Source: DATHSY01 sp046729855
GTDB taxonomy: Bacteria; Actinomycetota; UBA4738; HRBIN12
Assembly: GCA_046729855.1 (NCBI GenBank)
Contig: JBKPHM010000057.1
Location: 1-64,000 of the forward strand
Direction of reading: 5' to 3'
DNA: 64,000 bases
Of this stretch, positions 16,621 through 24,752 are shown piece after piece. Numbering within the stretch: position 1 is the first letter of the stretch; every line of letters begins with the position of its first letter. The notes beneath the pieces are model-generated. The model made no database searches, was not told the DNA's origin, and worked only from the letters and a program-made list of their open reading frames with translations. The position numbers and the translations under genes are program-made.

Positions 16621-17878
16621 ATCGACCGACCCAGCGCCGAAGCTCGTCCAGCAGCGCGTCGGACGTGGCGGCCCGTGACGCGTCGTCGGGTCCCTCCTCC
16701 GACCGCAGCAGCATCTCGGCGAAGTAGCACACGAGCAGGAGCGCGCGGTCCTCGTCCGGCACGCCGAGCGCCCCGAGTGGCGCGCTCGACCGGCGCAAGG
16801 CCACGTCGGCTGCTCGTCGCACGTCGTCGCGACGCCGGACCGCGAGGCGGAAGTTGAAGTGCAGGACGTCCAGGCCGAGGGGCACGCCATCGGCCGCCCA
16901 CTCCCAATCCCAGACGTGGAGCCGGCCTCCGACGGTCGACATGTTGTCCGGCGACCAGTCGCCGTGCCAGGAGCCGTGCCAGATCGGTCGGCGGCCGAGG
17001 ACCTCGCCGACCCATCCCAGCGCGAGCGACGCCGCCCGTCGCGCGTGCGACGCGCCAGCGTCCGCCCGCTGGAGCAGCGCCCGCCAGAAGGGGGTGCTGG
17101 CGAGCGGCGCCAGTCCGACGCCGCCGGCCGAGGCGATCTCGCGTGTCGCGTCGATACTCGGCAGGGTCGTCGGCGGTCGCTCCGCCCGGACGCTCGTCGG
17201 GACCGGCTCGACGATCGCGACGACGTGCCCGTTTGCCAGGCGCGGCTCCGCGAGCATTCTCGGAACGCTGAACGCGTGGGGGCGGCGGATCCACCACCGC
17301 CGCAGCGCGCTCGCCTCCCGGCGGACGAACGCGTCCGTCGAGCCGTTGCACCCGATCTTCGCGAACGCGAGCACCTGTCCGTCCGGTGATAGCGCCTGCC
17401 CGACGGGCTTTCGGCTCGGGCCCGGCGCGCCGAACGTGTACGCGACCGCCACGTCCGGACGGTCGAGCGCCTCGCGAACCACGTGCGTGACGAGCTCGCC
17501 GCCGATCGGCTCGCGCGGAAGCGACACGGTGAGCTGCGGAAAGCGGCCCGGGGCGACCCCGGCCGCTCGCGCTGCCCAGGCGCGCCGCAGCCGCGCCGCG
17601 TTGGACATGCCGTCGTCGAAGCGGCGCAGCGCCGCCCCGACCAGCGAGGGATCCCACGACGGCACCAGGATCTTCGGCCGCGATGTGTTCGGCACGACGT
17701 CGAACGATTCGGCGACGCGGAAGCCCTCGGGTGGCTCCCCCCCGCCCAGCCCGACGTCGCCGTTCGGCCACAGGACGCCGGTCAGCCAGGCGAGCTCGGG
17801 CGGCAGATCGGTCCGATGCAGCTCCGGACGCGGGACGGCGTGCAACCCGATGGGAACGGCTCCCGCGGAACGGCTCAC
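16616..17878 (-). CDS. Phosphotransferase of the aminoglycoside-phosphotransferase fold
   Basis: A 420-residue protein. GTG 17878 is used because an AGGGGG stretch lies upstream and longer versions cross the padR promoter. The kinase signature is WHGSWHGDWSPDNM (catalytic aspartate, HGDW..N) followed by VWDWEWAADGVPLGLDVLHFNF (metal-binding aspartate). An N-terminal region of about 150 residues precedes the fold. Such APH-like kinases phosphorylate many sugars and small molecules, and drug resistance cannot be inferred. It is divergent from the PadR-ino1 unit. Confidence 0.75.
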   Translation of the reverse strand: MSRSAGAVPIGLHAVPRPELHRTDLPPELAWLTGVLWPNGDVGLGGGEPPEGFRVAESFDVVPNTSRPKILVPSWDPSLVGAALRRFDDGMSNAARLRRAWAARAAGVAPGRFPQLTVSLPREPIGGELVTHVVREALDRPDVAVAYTFGAPGPSRKPVGQALSPDGQVLAFAKIGCNGSTDAFVRREASALRRWWIRRPHAFSVPRMLAEPRLANGHVVAIVEPVPTSVRAERPPTTLPSIDATREIASAGGVGLAPLASTPFWRALLQRADAGASHARRAASLALGWVGEVLGRRPIWHGSWHGDWSPDNMSTVGGRLHVWDWEWAADGVPLGLDVLHFNFRLAVRRRDDVRRAADVALRRSSAPLGALGVPDEDRALLLVCYFAEMLLRSEEGPDDASRAATSDALLDELRRWVGRS

Positions 17879-17987
17879 CGTTCGCTTTCCCCCTCGCGAT
17901 CGCACGGCGACGAGCGCCTCGCCGACGGCGCGTCGACGTGGGCCACGTACCCCTCCGCCCGTGGATGTATGCGAACGGCCAGGGGGT

Positions 17988-18045
17988 TTGACGGACCGGC
18001 GTATAGCGGGTAGATATATCGCATCGATATATGTCGGCGATATAT
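17988..18045 (+). promoter_or_regulatory. Promoter of padR-ino1 with an overlapping ATATATCG operator
   Basis: A consensus-like promoter has -35 TTGACG (17988-17993), a 17-base spacer and -10 TAGATA (18011-18016). Overlapping the -10 and expected start point is a perfect inverted repeat, ATATATCG-CAT-CGATATAT (18014-18032), and a third half-site CGATATAT lies at 18038-18045. The AT-rich dyad stands out sharply from the local composition. Its position would block transcription when bound. The PadR protein encoded immediately downstream is the obvious candidate, implying autoregulation and co-regulation of inositol phosphate synthesis. Confidence 0.8.
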
Positions 18046-18088
18046 GCGCCGGCGGCCGGAGAACACTGTAGAAGGAGACCTGCACCTC

Positions 18089-18676
18089 ATGCTCGAGCTC
18101 GCGATCCTGGGTCTGCTGAAGGAGCGGACGATGCATGGCTACCAGCTTTCGAAGCGACTCACCGATTCGCTCGGCGGCTTCTGGCGGGTTTCGTACGGTT
18201 CGCTGTACCCGACGCTCCGTCGCCTCGAGCAGCAGGGCGCCGTGGAGCGGGTCTTCGACGAGCAGGAGGTCGGCCGCCGCAAGAACGTGTACCGGATCAC
18301 CGAGCGGGGCGAGGCTCTGTTCCGCCGGCTCCTGGAGGAGGGAACGACCGAGGCCACCTCGGAGGACAACCGGTTCCGCATCCGGCTCGCGTTCTTCAAG
18401 TACCTGTCGCCCGATACGCGGATCCGCCTGCTCGAACGTCGGCGCGCGTATCTGGAGGATCGGCTGGCGGCGATCACGTCCTCGCTCGCCGGGACGCGCG
18501 AGCGCTTCGACACCTACACGCTCTCGATCATGCAGCACGGCCGCGAGGCCACCGAGCAGGACATCGCCTGGCTGGATGGCCTCATCGCTGGCGAACGCCG
18601 CCACGGTGAGGCGACTCACCGCAGGACGAGGCGCAGGCCCGCGCGTGCGCTTCACCGAAAGGAGCACACGACATGA
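18089..18676 (+). CDS. PadR-family transcriptional regulator
   Basis: A 195-residue protein. ATG 18089 has GAAGGAGA about ten bases upstream and starts the canonical PadR winged helix MLELAILGLLKERTMHGYQLSKRL...GSLYPTLRRLEQQGAVER...GRRKNVYRITERG. The C-terminal half is the helical dimer domain (RIRLAFFKYLSPDTRIRLLERRRAYLEDRLAAI). The stop overlaps the start of ino1. The same pair, a PadR-like regulator directly before ino1, occurs in Mycobacterium (Rv0047c-Rv0046c), so it probably represses inositol phosphate synthesis through the operator upstream. The effector is unknown. Confidence 0.88.
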   Translation: MLELAILGLLKERTMHGYQLSKRLTDSLGGFWRVSYGSLYPTLRRLEQQGAVERVFDEQEVGRRKNVYRITERGEALFRRLLEEGTTEATSEDNRFRIRLAFFKYLSPDTRIRLLERRRAYLEDRLAAITSSLAGTRERFDTYTLSIMQHGREATEQDIAWLDGLIAGERRHGEATHRRTRRRPARALHRKEHTT

Positions 18677-19794
18677 GCAACGTTCGGATCGCGATCGTGG
18701 GCATCGGGAACTGCGCCTCCTCCCTCGTCCAGGGGCTGGAGTTCTACAAGGACGCCGCGGAGGAGCAGCGGATCCCCGGCCTGATGCACACGCGGCTCGG
18801 GCCGTACCACGTCCGTGACGTCGAGATCGTCGCCGCGTTCGACGTCGACGCCAAGAAGGTCGGCAGGGACGTCTCGGAGGCGATCGCCGCCGCGCCGAAC
18901 AACACGATCAGGTTCGCGGACGTGCCGCCCACGGGCATCACCGTCCAGCGCGGGCCGACGCTCGACGGCCTCGGCCGGTACTACCGCCAGATGATCGAGG
19001 AATCCGACGTCGAGCCCGTCGACGTCGCGAAGTCCCTGCAGGAGTCCGAGGCCGACGTCCTGATCAGCTATCTCCCGGTCGGCAGCGAGGAGGCGGCCAA
19101 GCACTACGCGCAGGCAGCGATCGACGCGAAGGTCGCGTTCGTCAACTGCCTCCCGGTGTTCATCGCGTCGGACCGTACGTGGGCCAAGCGCTTCGCCGAC
19201 GCGGGCGTGCCGATCGTCGGCGACGACATCAAGAGCCAGGTCGGCGCGACGATCGTTCATCGCGTGCTGGCGAAGCTCTTCGAGGACCGCGGCGTCAAGC
19301 TGAACCGCACGTACCAGCTCAACTTCGGCGGCAACATGGACTTCATGAACATGCTCGAGCGCGAGCGCCTCGTGTCGAAGAAGCGCTCGAAGACGCAGTC
19401 CGTGCAGAGCCAGCTCGCGAAGCCGCTCGACAAGGAGAACATCCACATCGGCCCGTCGGATCACGTACCGTGGCTCGAGGACCGCAAGTGGGCGCAGATC
19501 CGGCTCGAGGGCCAGGCCTTCGGCGACGTGCCGCTGAACGTCGAGCTCAAGCTCGAGGTCTGGGACTCGCCGAACTCCGCCGGCATCGTGATCGACGCGC
19601 TCCGCTGCGCGAAGCTCGCTCTGGACCGTGGGATCTCGGGGCCGCTGATCGGGCCCAGCGCGTACTTCATGAAGTCGCCGCCGGTGCAGTTCACCGACGA
19701 GGCCGCTCGCGAGATGGTCGAGGAGTTCATCCTCGGCAACGGCGCCAGCAAGGGAGCGGACTGGACGGCGTTCTTCGACGCACAGCCCGCGTAG
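18673..19794 (+). CDS. ino1: Inositol-3-phosphate synthase
   Basis: A 373-residue enzyme of the actinobacterial/archaeal class. It converts glucose 6-phosphate to myo-inositol 3-phosphate using NAD, the first step to phosphatidylinositol, mycothiol and related glycolipids. The dinucleotide-binding start VRIAIVGIGNCASSLVQGLEFYK, the catalytic region DDIKSQVGATIVHRVLAKLFEDRG, YQLNFGGNMDFMNM and the SKTQSVQSQL lysine region are all present. Length is normal. It overlaps padR by four bases and is therefore translationally coupled. Confidence 0.95.
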   Translation: MSNVRIAIVGIGNCASSLVQGLEFYKDAAEEQRIPGLMHTRLGPYHVRDVEIVAAFDVDAKKVGRDVSEAIAAAPNNTIRFADVPPTGITVQRGPTLDGLGRYYRQMIEESDVEPVDVAKSLQESEADVLISYLPVGSEEAAKHYAQAAIDAKVAFVNCLPVFIASDRTWAKRFADAGVPIVGDDIKSQVGATIVHRVLAKLFEDRGVKLNRTYQLNFGGNMDFMNMLERERLVSKKRSKTQSVQSQLAKPLDKENIHIGPSDHVPWLEDRKWAQIRLEGQAFGDVPLNVELKLEVWDSPNSAGIVIDALRCAKLALDRGISGPLIGPSAYFMKSPPVQFTDEAAREMVEEFILGNGASKGADWTAFFDAQPA

Positions 19795-19900
19795 CAGCGC
19801 ATAGCCCGGGTCGCGGAGGTCGCCTCTAGCCTCGTGCGCGCCGGTAGTACGCTCGATCGCCGTGGACGCGTCCGCGTCGCCGGGGCTCGGCTGAGCGGTC

Positions 19901-21358
19901 GTGGAAGGCACGCTCGCCCGGGCCCGCGGCGCGCTCCGCGGCCATGACTTCCGCCGGCTGTTCTCGATCCGGCTGATCTCGCAGTCCGCCGACGGGCTGT
20001 TCCAGGCGGCGCTGATCTCCTCCGTGGTGTTCTCGCCCGAACGACAGAGCACGGCGGCCGGCTTCGCCATCGCGACGCTGATCGTCTCGGCGCCGTACTC
20101 GGTGATCGGACCCTTCACCGGTGTCTTCATCGACCGATGGTCGCGGCGGGCGATCCTCGTGGTTGCGCCCTGGCTGCGGGCGGCGCTCGTGTGGCTGGTG
20201 TTGTTCAGCCCGATCGACGCTCCGGTCGCGTTCTACAGCGGGGCGCTATGGGTCCTGTCGGTGAACCGGTTCTACCTGGCGACGGCGGTGTCGGTCGTGC
20301 CACGGCTCGTGCCGACCGAGGACCTGCTGGTCGCGAACTCGATGGCGACCGTCGGGGGGACGGTCGCGCTCCTCCTGGGGGTGTTCGTCGGCGGCTGGGT
20401 CGCGGACCTGTTCGGCATCGGACCGGTCGTCGTCGGCGCCGGGGCGATGTGGCTGGCCGCTTCCTGGGTCGGGTCCCGCATCTGGGACCCGCTCGTACCG
20501 CACCACGTGCCGCAAGCGCAGGTCCGGGATCAGATCCGCCGGATCCTGGCCGAGTTCGCCGACGGCGCGCGGCGGCTGGCGCGGACGCCTCGTGCGATCG
20601 GACCGATCGTGTCGATCACGCTCGACCAGATGGGGCAGGGGATCGTGCTCGTCCTGTCGTTGATTCTGTTCCGCGACCGGTTCGGAGAGGGCGTCGGCTC
20701 GTTCTCGAACCTCATCGGCGCGGGAGGCCTCGGCGTGCTCGCCGGGATCCTCACCGTCGGCGAGCTCGAGGAGCGCTTCCGCAAGGAGCGCATCGTCTCG
20801 GGGGCGTTCCTCGCGGGTGGCGTCGTGCTCCTTGCGGTCTCGACGACGATAACGGAGTGGTCGGTGCTGCTCGCGAGCTTCTTCGTCGGGCTCACGTTCG
20901 CGTGGAAGAAGATCCCGGTCGACACCATGGTGCAGGAGTCGATCCCCGACGGGTACCGGGGTCGGGTGTTCGCGGTGTACGACGTCGGCTACAACGTGTC
21001 GCGAATCGTCGCCGCCTTCCTCGCGGTACCGCTGCTCCCGGCGCTCGACGCCCCCGGGACGATCGCGTTGATCGGCGCCGTGTTCCTGTTGTGGTCGCCC
21101 GTGCTTCCGCTCTGGCTTCGTCGCGCTCCCGAGATCAGGCTGCGGTTCTACGAGGGCGCGAAGGCGGATGAGTGGCCGCGCGCCATCGTCTGGGGGGGTG
21201 TCGAGGAGCGCGTGGACGTCCGTCGCTCGTGGCTCGAGGAGCGCGACGGCGTCCGGTCCGCGCGTTTCCGACTCGGCCTCGAGGACGGGACGGTGATCGA
21301 GGTGTCGCGCACGGGCGACGACGGTGAATGGCGCCTGGACCGTGAGCTCTCCGGCTAG
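19901..21358 (+). CDS. MFS transporter with a C-terminal DUF6504-like domain
   Basis: A 485-residue protein starting at GTG 19901. Residues about 15-415 are a twelve-helix MFS of the MFS_3 type (GHDFRRLFSIRLISQSADGLFQAALISSV, DRWSRRAILVV, SIPDGYRGRVFAVYDVGYN). The last 65 residues form a separate soluble domain: ERVDVRRSWLEERDGVRSARFRLGLEDGTVIEVSRTGDDGEWRLDREL. This resembles the small DUF6504 domain, normally a stand-alone protein. Fusion to an exporter is unusual. The stop TAG overlaps the stop of the convergent MFS gene within the bases CTAG. Confidence 0.78.
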   Translation: MEGTLARARGALRGHDFRRLFSIRLISQSADGLFQAALISSVVFSPERQSTAAGFAIATLIVSAPYSVIGPFTGVFIDRWSRRAILVVAPWLRAALVWLVLFSPIDAPVAFYSGALWVLSVNRFYLATAVSVVPRLVPTEDLLVANSMATVGGTVALLLGVFVGGWVADLFGIGPVVVGAGAMWLAASWVGSRIWDPLVPHHVPQAQVRDQIRRILAEFADGARRLARTPRAIGPIVSITLDQMGQGIVLVLSLILFRDRFGEGVGSFSNLIGAGGLGVLAGILTVGELEERFRKERIVSGAFLAGGVVLLAVSTTITEWSVLLASFFVGLTFAWKKIPVDTMVQESIPDGYRGRVFAVYDVGYNVSRIVAAFLAVPLLPALDAPGTIALIGAVFLLWSPVLPLWLRRAPEIRLRFYEGAKADEWPRAIVWGGVEERVDVRRSWLEERDGVRSARFRLGLEDGTVIEVSRTGDDGEWRLDRELSG

Positions 21359-22608
21359 GCCACGCCGGCCGGTACCGCTTCCTGGTGCGGCTCGGTCTCG
21401 GCCGCGGCCTGCCTCCACACGGCCCCGACGCCGGCCAGGACCGCCACGCAGGCGCCGAACGCCAGGCTCGCGCGCGCCCCGAACGTCTCGGCGATCCATC
21501 CGGAGATCGGTGCGCCGATCGGCGTGCCGCCCAGGAACACGATCGCGTAGATCGCCATGACGCGACCTCGCATGTCGGGCCGCGCGGTGAGCTGCAGCGT
21601 CGAGTTGCCCGTGATCAGGAACACGATGCCGACGAAGCCGAGCGGCACGGCGGCCGCTAGCGCGGCGGTGAGGGACGGCGCGAAGGCCACCAGGAGCGTC
21701 GCGAGGCCGAGGGCGATCGATGCCCACGCGAGCCGCTGCGGCGTCGGCCGAACGCGGCCGGCGACGACCAGCGCCCCGAGGAGCGAGCCGACGCCCATGA
21801 CGGACAGCAGCGACCCGAACGTCCCTGCGTCGCCGTGGAAGTCCCGTTCGGCGAGCAGCGGCAGAAGGACCGAGAAGTTGAACGAGAACAGGAACACGAC
21901 CGCCATCAGCACGAGCGGCAACCGCAGCCCGGGCCTGCCCCAGACGTACCGGAGCCCGTCGCGGATCGCACGGCCTGTGTCCGGTCGCGGCGACCGCCGC
22001 AGGTCCCGCTCACGCATTGCGACGAGCCCTGCGATCACGGCGAGGTACGAGACAGCGTTGACCAGGAACACGGGCGCCATCCCGGCGGTGGCGATCAGCA
22101 CCCCCGCCAGCGCGGGACCCACGATGCGCGTGCCGGTCATGACGGCGCTGTTCAGGCTGACCGCGTTCGTGAGGTCGCGTTCGTCGACCATCTCCGCGAA
22201 GAAGCTCTGCCGCGCTGGGGTGTCGATCGCGGTGACGATGCCCTGGAGGAGAGAGAGCCCATAGACCATCCACAGGCGCACGACGTCGGCCTCGACGAGG
22301 GCCCACATCGCGAGCGCGAGGATCCCGAACGCGGCCTGCGTGCCAAGGACGATCCGACGCTTGTCGCCGTGGTCGGCGAGCGCGCCGCCCCATGCGCCCA
22401 GCAGGAGGATCGGCGCGAAGTTCAGGGCCGTCTGGATGCCGAGCGCGATGCCGCTGTGCGTGAGCTGGAGGACCAGCCACGCGGAGGCGACGCTCTGCAT
22501 CCACGTCCCGGTCACCGAGACCGCCTGTCCGGCGAAGAACAGCCGGAAGTTCCGTGAGTGCCCGAGCGCGTGAAACGTTCGGTGGACCGCGAGGCCGACC
22601 CGCGTCAC
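21355..22608 (-). CDS. MFS exporter controlled by an adjacent MarR regulator
   Basis: A 417-residue MFS_3-type efflux protein (HSRNFRLFFAGQAVSVTGTWMQSVASAWLVLQLTHS, ADHGDKRRIVLGTQ, DTPARQSFFAEMVDERDLTNAVSLNSAV, RPDMRGRVMAIYAIVFLGGTPIG). GTG 22608 overlaps the marR stop (GTGA), making the pair one translational unit. This arrangement usually means a repressor and the pump it controls, with a lipophilic compound as inducer. The substrate is not predictable. Confidence 0.87.
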   Translation of the reverse strand: MTRVGLAVHRTFHALGHSRNFRLFFAGQAVSVTGTWMQSVASAWLVLQLTHSGIALGIQTALNFAPILLLGAWGGALADHGDKRRIVLGTQAAFGILALAMWALVEADVVRLWMVYGLSLLQGIVTAIDTPARQSFFAEMVDERDLTNAVSLNSAVMTGTRIVGPALAGVLIATAGMAPVFLVNAVSYLAVIAGLVAMRERDLRRSPRPDTGRAIRDGLRYVWGRPGLRLPLVLMAVVFLFSFNFSVLLPLLAERDFHGDAGTFGSLLSVMGVGSLLGALVVAGRVRPTPQRLAWASIALGLATLLVAFAPSLTAALAAAVPLGFVGIVFLITGNSTLQLTARPDMRGRVMAIYAIVFLGGTPIGAPISGWIAETFGARASLAFGACVAVLAGVGAVWRQAAAETEPHQEAVPAGVA

Positions 22609-23045
22609 GGGCCGCTCTCCACGAGCCCCTCCAGAATCGGGATGGCCTCCTCTAGCACCGCGAGGTCGTGGCCGTCGAGCGATCGGAGCCGCTTCGACAG
22701 GTACGCCTCCTTGCGACGGCGGGTCCGCTGGAGCAGCCGAACGCCCTCAGGTGTGGCGCTCACCCAGGCGATGCGGCGGTCCGCGGGGTCCGGGTCGCGG
22801 GCGACCAGTCCCGCCTCGACCAGGGCGGCGACGATCCGAGTCATCGAGGGCGGCTGGATCTGCTCGACGGCGCACAGCTCGCCCATCGTGATCCGGCCAT
22901 GCCGCTCGATCGACGACAGCGCCATCAAGAGCGACGGGGTGAGGCCCTGCTCCGCTTGCTGCCGGAGCTTGCGCGCCAACCGCGTCACGGTCAGCCGGAG
23001 CCTGGGGGCCAGCTCGGTGTCGGCGGCGAGCTTGACGTCGGACAT
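22605..23045 (-). CDS. MarR-family repressor
   Basis: A 146-residue winged-helix regulator. ATG 23045 gives a standard MarR length and sits six bases after the -10 TATACT, so the transcript should be leaderless; longer versions cross the promoter. The DNA-binding part is GLTPSLLMALSSIERHGRITMGELCAVEQIQPPSMTRIVAALVEAGLVARDPDPADRRIAWVSATPEG. The final lines MFS and marR as one operon. Confidence 0.88.
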   Translation of the reverse strand: MSDVKLAADTELAPRLRLTVTRLARKLRQQAEQGLTPSLLMALSSIERHGRITMGELCAVEQIQPPSMTRIVAALVEAGLVARDPDPADRRIAWVSATPEGVRLLQRTRRRKEAYLSKRLRSLDGHDLAVLEEAIPILEGLVESGP

Positions 23046-23051
23046 GCCACG

Positions 23052-23085
23052 AGTATAGTTCGCTAGGCTAATTAGTGTCACGAAC
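23052..23085 (-). promoter_or_regulatory. marR promoter with candidate operator
   Basis: Reading the minus strand, -35 GTGACA (23081-23076), an 18-base spacer and -10 TATACT (23057-23052) precede the start codon by six bases. Between the two boxes lies the perfect palindrome CTAATTAG (23068-23075), flanked by GTTCG (23058-23062) and CGAAC (23081-23085). This AT-rich symmetry inside the promoter is the expected position for MarR self-repression. Confidence 0.6.
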
Positions 23086-23182
23086 AATTGCCTCATGTCG
23101 GGAACCCCAGGCGCGTCGCTCCCGTCTTCCGGGTGGCCGCGTGGCACACTCGATATCCATGCCCGCGCGATAGGAGCGAACG

Positions 23183-23746
23183 GTGAAGGCACGCACCTTG
23201 CTGTCGGCGATCGCCCTCCTCGCGATCGTCACCACAGCCTGCCATCGGGACGCCGACGAGACCGCGGCCGGAACCTCGCCTGCGGCAACCGTCAGCCCAT
23301 CGCCATCGGCGACGGAGGCCTCGGCGTCGCCGATGCCCAGCCCGACGCAGGCGTCGACCGCCGAGCTGGAGGACGGTCGGCACTTCGGCTACATCGACGC
23401 GATCGACCCGACCGTGCCCGAGATCATCTTCGACCTCGCGTACCTCCTTTCGGGCGACGACGCGAACGAGGCTGCGGCGGAACACGGCGACGAGGTCCCG
23501 GTCCCGAACGACTACTACATCGTGAACGACAACCCACGGCTGCGGACGCTTGCGCTCGCGCCGACCGTGAGGATCTTCGTCCTCGACCGCTTCGGGCCGG
23601 ATGTCGTCCGCGGCGACCTCGACGGCTTCGTCGAGGGGTTCGAGACGAACGACTACGAGGGGCAGTATCACGGCTCGGCGGGGAGCTATTGGGTGGTCGT
23701 GCGGGACGGCCTCGTCGCACGGATCGAAGAGCAGTATTTCCCGTGA
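23183..23746 (+). CDS. Secreted lipoprotein of unknown function
   Basis: A 187-residue protein from GTG 23183 with an AGGAGCG binding site. MKARTLLSAIALLAIVTTAC is a lipoprotein signal (cysteine 20). A Ser/Thr/Pro/Ala linker (about 25-60) leads to a compact domain with GRHFGYIDAIDPTVPEIIFDLAYLLSGDDANEAAAEHGDEVPVPNDYYIVNDNPRLRTLAL. This block recurs in actinobacterial hypothetical lipoproteins, but I cannot give it a function. It overlaps the M15 peptidase gene by four bases, so the two are made together. Confidence 0.72.
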   Translation: MKARTLLSAIALLAIVTTACHRDADETAAGTSPAATVSPSPSATEASASPMPSPTQASTAELEDGRHFGYIDAIDPTVPEIIFDLAYLLSGDDANEAAAEHGDEVPVPNDYYIVNDNPRLRTLALAPTVRIFVLDRFGPDVVRGDLDGFVEGFETNDYEGQYHGSAGSYWVVVRDGLVARIEEQYFP

Positions 23747-24468
23747 TCGGTCGCCACCGCGCCATCGCCGTGCTCGCCTTCGCGGCCGTGCTGTCTTCGG
23801 CCACCCCCGCCGCGTCGGCGAAGCCACTACCGATCGGATTCGCGATCGGGCTCGAGCCCGGCGACGGGGAGCCACGGCCCGACTACGTCGGCATCGTCCG
23901 GCGGATCCCGGAGCCCCTCGCCCAAGAGATGCGCGGCGAGACGTGGCGGCCGGGATGCCCCGTGCCGCTCTCGCAGCTGCGGCTGCTCACGGTCTCCTAC
24001 TGGGGTTCCGATCGCCGGCCGCACACCGGGCCGCTGGTCGTGAACGCCGCGGTAGCCGACGATGTCGTCTGGGTCTTCGAGCAGCTCTTCGACGCGCGCT
24101 TCCCCATCCAGACGATGCGGCTGACCAAGCGGTTCCGCCCGAACCGTGAGGAACACGACACGAAGGTGAACCCGACCGCGAGCTTCAACTGCCGCCCTGT
24201 GTTGACGCCGTTCGGCCCGACCAGCAATTGGTCGATGCACTCGTACGGCTTGGCGATCGACATCAATCCGCTGCAGAACCCGTTCGTCGTCGACGGATAC
24301 GTGCGGAACCGATTCGCGCGACCGTACATCGACCGCTCGCTCGACGACGCACGGATGATCCACGACGGGGACGTGGTCGTGCGGTCGTTCGCGGCGATCG
24401 GCTGGGAGTGGGGCGGGCACTGGTCGTCCTCGAAGGACTACATGCACTTCAGCCAATCGGGAACGTAG
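23743..24468 (+). CDS. Secreted M15-family peptidase (D-Ala-D-Ala carboxypeptidase type)
   Basis: A 241-residue protein. GTG 23743 overlaps the lipoprotein stop and begins a signal peptide (AIAVLAFAAVLSSATPAASA). The zinc site of peptidase family M15 is complete: histidine and aspartate in SMHSYGLAIDINPLQNP, and the last histidine in GWEWGGHWSSSKDYMHFS. Such enzymes trim peptidoglycan stem peptides. The last codons and 3' flank are partly duplicated at 28047-28095 in a gene graveyard 3.6 kb downstream. Confidence 0.85.
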   Translation: MIGRHRAIAVLAFAAVLSSATPAASAKPLPIGFAIGLEPGDGEPRPDYVGIVRRIPEPLAQEMRGETWRPGCPVPLSQLRLLTVSYWGSDRRPHTGPLVVNAAVADDVVWVFEQLFDARFPIQTMRLTKRFRPNREEHDTKVNPTASFNCRPVLTPFGPTSNWSMHSYGLAIDINPLQNPFVVDGYVRNRFARPYIDRSLDDARMIHDGDVVVRSFAAIGWEWGGHWSSSKDYMHFSQSGT

Positions 24469-24499
24469 CAGGTCAGAGGCCGTATTTCCATCCGGAATA

Positions 24500-24514
24500 G
24501 GCACACTGTGTGCC
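24500..24514. terminator. Perfect hairpin downstream of the M15 peptidase
   Basis: GGCACAC-T-GTGTGCC is a perfect 7-1-7 inverted repeat 31 bases past the stop. There is no U-run. The one-base loop would in practice open to three or more bases. It is well placed as a transcription end or processing site; the rest of the 284-base gap (24469-24752) holds no convincing gene. Confidence 0.35.
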
Positions 24515-24752
24515 CAGTCCCGGCAAGGGACCACCGCCAGGAGAGGGAACGCGGGAGGAGGAGGAACACCAATGATTCGGTTTCCGGTACCGGCCCACCC
24601 GAGCGAGGGGTATCGAGAGGGGTATCGACGAGAACCTCCGCACGTTCAGGACGGGACCGCAGAGCGAAAGAGGCGGCACGATCGCGTGCACCCGCGAGCC
24701 GAGCCTCTCAGTCTCTCCCTCCTACGGGGAAGCGAAGTCCTAGACTCCGGTG

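Noticed and set aside
16616..18667. A 683-residue version of the APH-fold kinase
   Set aside because: The extension runs through padR and its promoter on the opposite strand; GTG 17878 has a binding site and gives a normal protein.
19862..19894. A ten-codon leader peptide (GTG to TGA) eight bases after TACGCT, before the MFS gene at 19901
   Set aside because: Geometry resembles the leaderless pattern but spacing is off by one or two and the peptide has no attenuator-like features.
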